Part shown: in pieces, positions 1-5,034 of the stretch
Position numbering within the stretch: position 1 is the first letter of the stretch
How the letters are laid out: each line of letters starts with the position of its first letter
Assembly: GCA_023659985.1 (NCBI GenBank)
Contig: JAGXOH010000036.1
Coordinates: forward strand, 1-7,473
Source of the DNA: Candidatus Falkowbacteria bacterium LH_S3
Lineage (GTDB): Bacteria > Patescibacteriota > Patescibacteriia > Patescibacteriales > JAGXOH01
Direction: 5' to 3'
Length of the DNA stretch: 7,473 nucleotides
Notes under the pieces: model-generated
The model's input: the letters and a program-made list of their open reading frames with translations, nothing else
What the model was told of the DNA's origin: nothing
The model's database searches: none
Made by a program: the position numbers and the translations under genes

Positions 1-31
1 TTAAGTTGTAGTTTTTAGCTTTAAACAACAT
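1..31 (-). CDS. Possible start of a further gene downstream of mreC (partial)
   Basis: An ATG on the minus strand at 31-29 opens a frame that stays open to the window edge (MLFKAKNYNL). It lies 49 nt after the mreC stop codon, in the same direction, with no terminator-like hairpin between. A GGGGAT stretch sits a few bases upstream and could be a weak ribosome site. In many bacteria mreC is followed by mreD, or by the PBP2 gene mrdA, so such a gene is plausible here. Ten codons are too few to identify a family or to rule out a chance frame. The call rests on position only. Confidence 0.27.
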   Translation of the reverse strand, partial: MLFKAKNYNL

Positions 32-80
32 TAATTATCCCCAAAGTGTAACCTTAACCCTGCAACAGTACAAAAAATAT

Positions 81-914
81 TTAATTTCTATCCTCTTTTT
101 GCTCTTCCATAACAACAGCCACAACCCGCAACTCGTCAAGATCAACTAAGGGTTCAATGTTAACATTTTGCCAGACTTTGTTGCTTTGCTTATCTACTTT
201 TGTCACCCTGCCGATAATCAACCCAGGCGGAATATTCTTTTCCAATCCCGAAGTTACCACCATATCCCCAACCTGAATATTTTCAATTTGAGGAACAAAC
301 TCCATGGTAACAGTAAGACCCATCTCTCCCTTAGCTACTCCCATTACTCTATTTTCATTTTGAACAGTAGCTGCCAATTTACATTCCTTACTGGTTAAAA
401 GCTGTACTTTAGCGCAACCTTTCTTAACCTCAGAAACCTTACCTGCAACAACACCTTCACTATTAACCACGATAGCTCCTAACTCTATGCCATCACCAGC
501 GCCCTGGTTAATCAAAATACTCTTCTTGCTTTCTCCTGAATCTAAATTTAGGGTAGTAGAAACTACTTCGGAAAAAACCTTATTAAAATCTTTATCTTTG
601 AAAAAATCAAGATATTTGCGCAATTTCTCGTTTTCCTGTTTTACAGCTTCCAATTCAGATTTTTCAGCTAATAATTGATTAACTTTTCCTTTTAATTCTT
701 GATTCTCTTGAACTAAATTTTTCTTGTCATTGTCTGTGTTAAGAGAATTATTAATTCCTTGCCCCCAAGCATAAAAAGTGGAAGCCACCGGATTCGCCAA
801 CTTAATTACAAAATTTTCCACCGGAGATAATAAATTAATATAATGCAAAAAAATAAGTAGCAAAACAGCTACCAATGGATACACTACGGCTTTTTTAAAT
901 AATTTGGAAAACAT
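81..914 (-). CDS. mreC: Rod shape-determining protein MreC
   Basis: MreC is a bitopic membrane protein that dimerises outside the cytoplasmic membrane and links the MreB cytoskeleton to the elongation synthases (RodA/PBP2). The 277-residue length is normal for the family. Layout: a short basic N-terminus (MFSKLFKK), one membrane segment at about residues 11-27, a Glu/Lys/Asn-rich coiled coil at about 62-105, then the beta-rich MreC domain at about 112-268. Family signatures are clear: INQGAGDGIELG (135-146), GVVAGKV (154-160), GDMVVTSGL followed by PPGLIIGRV (216-237), and IEPLVDLDELRVVAVV (253-268). The start is chosen because the basic stretch and membrane helix follow it directly. Upstream there is only an AAGG, 11 nt from the ATG. 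It follows mreB by 81 nt with no terminator, so the two are probably co-transcribed. MreD is not visible in the window. Confidence 0.95.
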   Translation of the reverse strand: MFSKLFKKAVVYPLVAVLLLIFLHYINLLSPVENFVIKLANPVASTFYAWGQGINNSLNTDNDKKNLVQENQELKGKVNQLLAEKSELEAVKQENEKLRKYLDFFKDKDFNKVFSEVVSTTLNLDSGESKKSILINQGAGDGIELGAIVVNSEGVVAGKVSEVKKGCAKVQLLTSKECKLAATVQNENRVMGVAKGEMGLTVTMEFVPQIENIQVGDMVVTSGLEKNIPPGLIIGRVTKVDKQSNKVWQNVNIEPLVDLDELRVVAVVMEEQKEDRN

Positions 915-955
915 GTTTTAAAAGGCCTTAGATTTAACTGTTTTATATATCCTTA

Positions 956-985
956 GACCCGAATTCAAAAGACCCGAATTCAAAC
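956..985. repeat. 15-nt tandem duplication in the mreB-mreC spacer
   Basis: Two adjacent 15-nt copies, GACCCGAATTCAAAA (956-970) and GACCCGAATTCAAAC (971-985), match at 14 of 15 positions. They lie between the mreB stop and the mreC start. The AATTCAAAA part also occurs just upstream of mreB (2041-2049). It looks like a replication-slippage duplication. No regulatory role can be read from it. Confidence 0.8.
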
Positions 986-995
986 AAATCTTTAA

Positions 996-2039
996 TTAAG
1001 CTTCGTTGCTTCCAGGCACAAGCACCTTTTGCAATAAAGGACCATCGTTCAAAAGTGCTCCCACACCCCTTGCTACGCAAGTCAAAGGATCATCAGCTAC
1101 ACGAACCGGAATTTTTGTAGCTTGGGATATTTCCTTATGCAATCCTCGCAACAAAGCCCCTCCTCCGGTTAAATAAATTCCTTGTTCATATATATCAGCT
1201 ATGAGCTCCGGAGGTGTAACTTCCAGAGTAGTTTTTATATTTTCAATAATTTGATTTATGCTCCTACTTAAAGCATTTCTTACCTGAGTATCATTTATCA
1301 TTACCGCTTTAGGCAACCCGTTCATAAGATCCCGTCCCTTTATTTCCATTTCCAGCTGCTCTTTTAACTGAGTGGCAGAGCCAATTTTAATCTTAATATT
1401 CTCAGCTGCCTGTTCACCGGTTAATATATTAAACTCTTCCCTGACATATTCCACTATATTGCTGTCAAAAACATTACCTGCTATATTCAATGATTTCCAA
1501 CTAACTACTCCTCCCAAAGAAAGAACTGCGATCTCAGTGGTACCACCGCCGATATCAACCACCATGTTAGCCTGAGGCTCGGTTACCGGTAATCTAATAC
1601 CAACAGCTGAGGTCATAACTTCTTTCACTAAATGAAACTCGCGGGCTCCGGCTGATTTAGCTGCGTCTTCTACTGCCTTTTTTTCTACCTCAGTTATCTC
1701 TAAAGGAATTCCTATTATGGTTCGCGGACGAGGAGCTAAGACAAAGGATTCGCTATGAACCTTATCAATAAAATGCTTGATCATTTTTTCAGTTACTTCA
1801 AAATCAGAAATAACTCCATTCACCAAAGGATGGACAGCTTTAATATGTGAAGGAGTTTTTCCCACCATTCTTTTGGCGCTTTCTCCCACGGTCAAAACTT
1901 CATCAGTTCTGGTATTCACTGCTACTACTGACGGTTCATTGACAATAATTCCCTTCTCTGGAGTATAGACCAAAGTATTTTTGGTTCCCAGATCAATACC
2001 TAAGTCCCAGCTGAATTTTCCCAATATTTTATTAAACAT
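996..2039 (-). CDS. mreB: Rod shape-determining protein MreB (actin-like ATPase)
   Basis: MreB forms membrane-bound ATP-dependent filaments on the inner face of the cytoplasmic membrane that orient lateral wall synthesis. The 347 residues match the usual length. The N-terminus MFNKILGKFS resembles the amphipathic membrane-binding helix of other MreBs and supports the start codon. Actin-fold motifs in order: phosphate-1 loop GIDLGTKNTLVY (14-25), NEPSVVA (34-40), the region holding E140 (LVKEVMTSAVG, 137-147), phosphate-2 loop VVDIGGGTTEIAV (160-172), GEQAAENIKIKIGSA (208-222) and the adenosine motif LTGGGALLRGL (290-300), then ADDPLTCVARG (315-325). Departures from the consensus as I recall it: K20 in DLGTaNT, V141 in EEPMAAAIG, N189 in AGDeMD and Q210 in GErTAE. 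It lies 44 nt after proS and upstream of mreC, the usual mreB-mreC order. No Shine-Dalgarno sequence is visible. Confidence 0.97.
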   Translation of the reverse strand: MFNKILGKFSWDLGIDLGTKNTLVYTPEKGIIVNEPSVVAVNTRTDEVLTVGESAKRMVGKTPSHIKAVHPLVNGVISDFEVTEKMIKHFIDKVHSESFVLAPRPRTIIGIPLEITEVEKKAVEDAAKSAGAREFHLVKEVMTSAVGIRLPVTEPQANMVVDIGGGTTEIAVLSLGGVVSWKSLNIAGNVFDSNIVEYVREEFNILTGEQAAENIKIKIGSATQLKEQLEMEIKGRDLMNGLPKAVMINDTQVRNALSRSINQIIENIKTTLEVTPPELIADIYEQGIYLTGGGALLRGLHKEISQATKIPVRVADDPLTCVARGVGALLNDGPLLQKVLVPGSNEA

Positions 2040-2050
2040 AAATTCAAAAA

Positions 2051-2101
2051 CCAGAAATTGGAAACCCAGAAATTAAGGGGGACCTAATTTATAATTTCTG
2101 G
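2051..2101. repeat. Repeated CCAGAAATT element with an inverted copy at the proS 3' end
   Basis: CCAGAAATT occurs at 2051-2059 and again 15 nt later at 2066-2074. Its reverse complement lies at 2093-2101, inside the last codons of proS. The 2066 copy can form a 10-bp stem (2066-2075 with 2092-2101) around a 16-nt loop that contains the proS stop codon. The 2051 copy could pair with the same segment over 9 bp, so two hairpins are mutually exclusive. No T-run follows the stem on the minus strand, so it is not a standard terminator. Confidence 0.65.
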
Positions 2102-3811
2102 TATCAATTCTTCTAAGTTTAAAGCTCTCTCCTGGTTCTCATTTCTCTTCTTTAACTCTATTTTATTCTCTTTTATCATTTTTTCACTAACAACTATCCT
2201 ATAAGGACATCCGATAAGGTCAGCATCTGCGAATTTCTCTCCTGCCCCCACATCCTGCCTATCATCATATAAAACTTGTATATTCTTATCTTTTAATTTT
2301 CTGTATATATACTCGGCTTGTTTTTTAACTTGCTTGTTTTTGCCAGGCAATTGCAACAAATGAACTTTAAAAGGAGCTACGGATTCAGTCCAACTAAGTC
2401 CTTTTTCATCAGCAAATTTTTCAGCTAAGACCCCCATAATCCGCGTAGGACCCATACCGTAAGCACCCATATAAATCGGTTTTTTATTCCCGTTTTCATC
2501 ATCATAATAACAACTAAAACTTTCTGAAAATTTAGTGTTTAAAGGAAAAATATTTCCAGTTTCTGAGGCTTTAAAAACCTCATAAACCTTTCCAGAATCA
2601 GGGGAAATATCTCCAGGCTTGATTTCTTTGATATCATAAAATTTTTCCGGCTCGCTTATATCCTGACCAAAATTAACATTATTGTAATGGTAATTGGTTT
2701 CATTAGCGCCGATAGCAAAATTCTTCAATCCTTGCAAAGAATCGTCCATATAAATGTCTATATCCTCTGAAAGACCTATTAATCCGCTGTAGCCAGATTT
2801 AGCGCTGGTTATCTTCTCTATCTCACCTTCATCAGCAAAACGGAAACCTTTGAATCCGATAATTCTAAATAATTTTTCTTCATTTATATCATAATCGCCT
2901 CTTAAAGCGGCAGCGATAAAATTTCCTTCTTCATCTTTATATAGTAAAGTTTTTACAGCTTTTTCTTTGGGAATACCCAAAAATTCAGTCAATTTGGCTA
3001 TGGTTTTTATACCTGTAGTTGCAACTTTTTCCAATACTTGCAAATCTTCTTCACCGTTTTCAAGAGAGACACGACCAGGAGCTACCTCCTGATTATAACA
3101 AATACCAGAATCTAAATCTTTGAAAACCGTATCTTCACCGTTTTCACACTTAGTTTGGAATTCATGGGAATAATTTTTGGTAAAATCTCCGCCTGAAGCC
3201 AAAGCTATAAAAGTATCATTACCAATATCCATTCTCTCAAAGATCTTGGCGTAAGCTTTTTTTGTTAATTCATAAAATTTATATAAATCTTCTTGATTTT
3301 TATGAAAACTGTAAAGATCCTTCATTCTAAATTCTCTACCCCGTAACAAGCCAGCTTTGGGCCTGGGCTCGTTTCTATATTTTACTTGTATCTGATAAAC
3401 AGCCACTGGCAAATCCTTGTAACTGGAAGCGTATTTTTTCATTATAGGGGTAATTATTTCTTCATGAGTTGAATTTAAAATATAAACACTGTTGTTTTGC
3501 TTTCTTGATGCTTGATTGGCTCCATCTGCCTTAAACAAAACATCTACCTTTTCCAATCTTTTAGTTTTTTCCCAATTCCATTGTGGAGACAAGGCAGGCA
3601 TAAGAATTTCTTGACCCCCGATAGCATTCATTTCTTCCCTAATAATATTCTCTATCTTAACAAGCACCCTCCAGCCCAAAGGCAAATAAGTATATACACC
3701 TGCCATGGTTTTATCTATAAAACCGGCTCTTATTAAAAGCTGAGAATTTAAACTAACCTCGCCTACAGGAACTTCTTTTAAAGTTTTGCTAAAAAGAGAT
3801 GTTTGCCTCAT
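2084..3811 (-). CDS. proS: Proline--tRNA ligase, bacterial type with editing insertion
   Basis: This cytoplasmic class II aminoacyl-tRNA synthetase charges tRNA-Pro with proline. At 575 residues it is full length for the bacterial type. Motif 1 lies at about 38-74 (GVYTYLPLGWRVL onward), motif 2 at 145-170 (YRNEPRPKAGLLRGREFRMKD) and motif 3 at about 449-463 (GAYGMGPTRIMG). An editing (INS) domain between motifs 2 and 3, about 225-400, would clear mischarged Ala-tRNA-Pro. It has VKTLL with K287, which probably matches the lysine needed for editing in E. coli ProRS, and GANETNYHYNNVNF (368-381). The loop usually read as GPxGL is GLIGL here (343-347). The C-terminal anticodon-binding domain is about 480-575 (VLYDDRQDVGAGEKFADADLIG region). 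It heads the unit proS-mreB-mreC, after the terminator that follows secF. No Shine-Dalgarno sequence precedes the ATG, and the start matches the family N-terminus (MRQTSLFSKTLKE). Confidence 0.97.
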   Translation of the reverse strand: MRQTSLFSKTLKEVPVGEVSLNSQLLIRAGFIDKTMAGVYTYLPLGWRVLVKIENIIREEMNAIGGQEILMPALSPQWNWEKTKRLEKVDVLFKADGANQASRKQNNSVYILNSTHEEIITPIMKKYASSYKDLPVAVYQIQVKYRNEPRPKAGLLRGREFRMKDLYSFHKNQEDLYKFYELTKKAYAKIFERMDIGNDTFIALASGGDFTKNYSHEFQTKCENGEDTVFKDLDSGICYNQEVAPGRVSLENGEEDLQVLEKVATTGIKTIAKLTEFLGIPKEKAVKTLLYKDEEGNFIAAALRGDYDINEEKLFRIIGFKGFRFADEGEIEKITSAKSGYSGLIGLSEDIDIYMDDSLQGLKNFAIGANETNYHYNNVNFGQDISEPEKFYDIKEIKPGDISPDSGKVYEVFKASETGNIFPLNTKFSESFSCYYDDENGNKKPIYMGAYGMGPTRIMGVLAEKFADEKGLSWTESVAPFKVHLLQLPGKNKQVKKQAEYIYRKLKDKNIQVLYDDRQDVGAGEKFADADLIGCPYRIVVSEKMIKENKIELKKRNENQERALNLEELIPEIIN

Positions 3812-3828
3812 AAATCAGGAAATTAAAT

Positions 3829-3858
3829 AGTTTAAATAAGATACAAAATCTTGTTCAA
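3829..3858 (-). promoter_or_regulatory. Candidate promoter for proS-mreB-mreC
   Basis: On the minus strand, TTGAAC (3858-3853) and TAAACT (3834-3829) are separated by 18 nt. They match the sigma-70 consensus at 4 of 6 positions each. Transcription would start near 3822 and leave a leader of about 10 nt. The place is sensible, just after the secF terminator, but in DNA this AT-rich such matches arise by chance. Confidence 0.3.
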
Positions 3859-3933
3859 AATTTTTATACATTATTTATTTTTTTATTTACAATATATTTT
3901 ATCTAAAAACCCTCTTGCTTGTCAAAAATTTAA

Positions 3934-3959
3934 CCTAAGAAAAAATCCTAAGAAAAAAC
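3934..3959. repeat. 13-nt tandem duplication carrying the terminator T-run
   Basis: CCTAAGAAAAAAT (3934-3946) is followed directly by CCTAAGAAAAAAC (3947-3959), 12 of 13 identical. Read on the minus strand this gives two successive T6 runs after the secF terminator stem, so the duplication doubles the U-tract. Confidence 0.75.
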
Positions 3960-3993
3960 CCTTCAAATTGGAAGATAACCAAAATTTGAAGGG
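3953..3993 (-). terminator. Intrinsic terminator after secF
   Basis: On the minus strand, CCCTTCAAATT (3993-3983) pairs perfectly over 11 bp with AATTTGAAGGG (3969-3959) around a 13-nt loop. A run of six T (3958-3953) follows the stem at once, and a second T6 run comes 13 nt later. This is a textbook Rho-independent terminator, 40 nt after the secF stop codon. It separates the secDF unit from proS-mreBC. Confidence 0.88.
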
Positions 3994-4033
3994 CAAATTA
4001 ATAGCTTTAATTGTCTTTATCTAAATTTTTTTG

Positions 4034-4909
4034 TTACACTTCAGTCCTCTTGTTCCATAACACCAATAAAGGAGAAGCCAAAAAAATAGAACTGTAAGTT
4101 CCGATCAAGATCCCTACCAACAAGGCGGCTACAAAGCCGGTAATGGTAACGCCTCCTAAGACCAAAATGGAAATCAATACCAAAGAGGTAGTAGCTGAAG
4201 TATAAATAGAACGAGTTACAGTTTGTCTAACACTGGTATCAATAGTTCCTTCAAAATTTTGCTCACTATATGGCAAATTTTCTCTAATACGATCAAAAAC
4301 AACTATACTATCATTAACGCTATAACCAAGCACGGTTAATAAAGCCGCTATAAAAGCGGTATTAATCTCCACTCCGAAGAACTGCCCTAAGATTGCAAAA
4401 ACACCCAGGACAATAATAGCATCATGGAATAAAGCAATAATAGCGGTTACCCCATACTTCCAAGAAGCAACCGGCTGAGATACTTTTCTAAAAGCCCAGC
4501 CTATATAAATAATAATGGCTATAAGCACCGCTATAACTGCGTAAAAAGATTTTCGTTTTAATTCATTGCCAACAGAAGGTCCAACTGAATCAAATTTCTC
4601 TTGGACAACACCGCTTCCCAGTTTATCCATTATTTGTTGGTGCGTTTGTTCATCAGTTTCTTGAAATCTAAGAATCATCTCCTTCTCACCTACTGGCTTA
4701 ACCATTAAATTATTTAATTCCAGATCTGCTAAATTCTCTTTGACTTCAGTAGTCTCAGGTCGCTGTTTTGGAAAAGTTAACTCTAAGGAACTTCCTCCGG
4801 TAAAATCAATACCCAAATTAAGCCCCCAAAACACCAAAGAGGTTATGGATAAAACTACTAATAAACCGGAAAAACTAAACCATATTTTTCTTTTTGGGAT
4901 TATTTTCAT
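4034..4909 (-). CDS. secF: Protein translocase subunit SecF
   Basis: SecF pairs with SecD in the cytoplasmic membrane. The complex uses the proton gradient to help pull preproteins through SecYEG in the later stage of export. The 291 residues are typical for a stand-alone SecF. Six membrane segments are expected at about 11-29, 121-140, 152-174, 182-205, 235-253 and 256-285, with a small extracytoplasmic P4 domain at about 45-115. Signatures: GLNLGIDFTGGSSLELTF (29-46), SVGPSVGNELKRKS (108-121), FHDAIIVLGVFA (161-172) and GYSVNDSIVVFDRIRENL (195-212). D200 and D206 lie in the last of these, where the family has charged membrane residues linked to proton movement. It is 125 nt downstream of secD with no terminator between, and is followed by a strong one. 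The start gives the usual MKIIPKRKIWF-type N-terminus, but no Shine-Dalgarno sequence is seen. Confidence 0.97.
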   Translation of the reverse strand: MKIIPKRKIWFSFSGLLVVLSITSLVFWGLNLGIDFTGGSSLELTFPKQRPETTEVKENLADLELNNLMVKPVGEKEMILRFQETDEQTHQQIMDKLGSGVVQEKFDSVGPSVGNELKRKSFYAVIAVLIAIIIYIGWAFRKVSQPVASWKYGVTAIIALFHDAIIVLGVFAILGQFFGVEINTAFIAALLTVLGYSVNDSIVVFDRIRENLPYSEQNFEGTIDTSVRQTVTRSIYTSATTSLVLISILVLGGVTITGFVAALLVGILIGTYSSIFLASPLLVLWNKRTEV

Positions 4910-4967
4910 ATAATTACAAATTAATTTATTTTATTCTAAACTAATTTTTAAGAAAGAAATTTAACCG

Positions 4968-4996
4968 CTTATAGTTATTTATGTAATTTTTGCAAA
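4968..4996 (-). promoter_or_regulatory. Weak candidate promoter in the secD-secF spacer
   Basis: On the minus strand, TTTGCA (4996-4991) and TATAAG (4973-4968) are 17 nt apart. They match the sigma-70 boxes at 4 of 6 and 5 of 6 positions. The -35 box sits within a 14-bp perfect palindrome (4986-4999, ATTTTTGCAAAAAT). It would give secF an extra start with a leader of about 50 nt. This is a motif match only; read-through from secD may be enough. Confidence 0.27.
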
Positions 4997-5034
4997 AATA
5001 AATTTATAACCAAAACAATCAATAATTTTTTGCT

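Noticed and set aside
3812..4033. Small gene in the secF-proS spacer
   Set aside because: No convincing frame; the spacer is accounted for by the terminator, the tandem duplication and a promoter candidate.
4986..4999. 14-bp palindrome ATTTTTGCAAAAAT as an operator
   Set aside because: It is simple A/T-run sequence around GC, likely by chance in AT-rich DNA; noted only with the secF promoter candidate.
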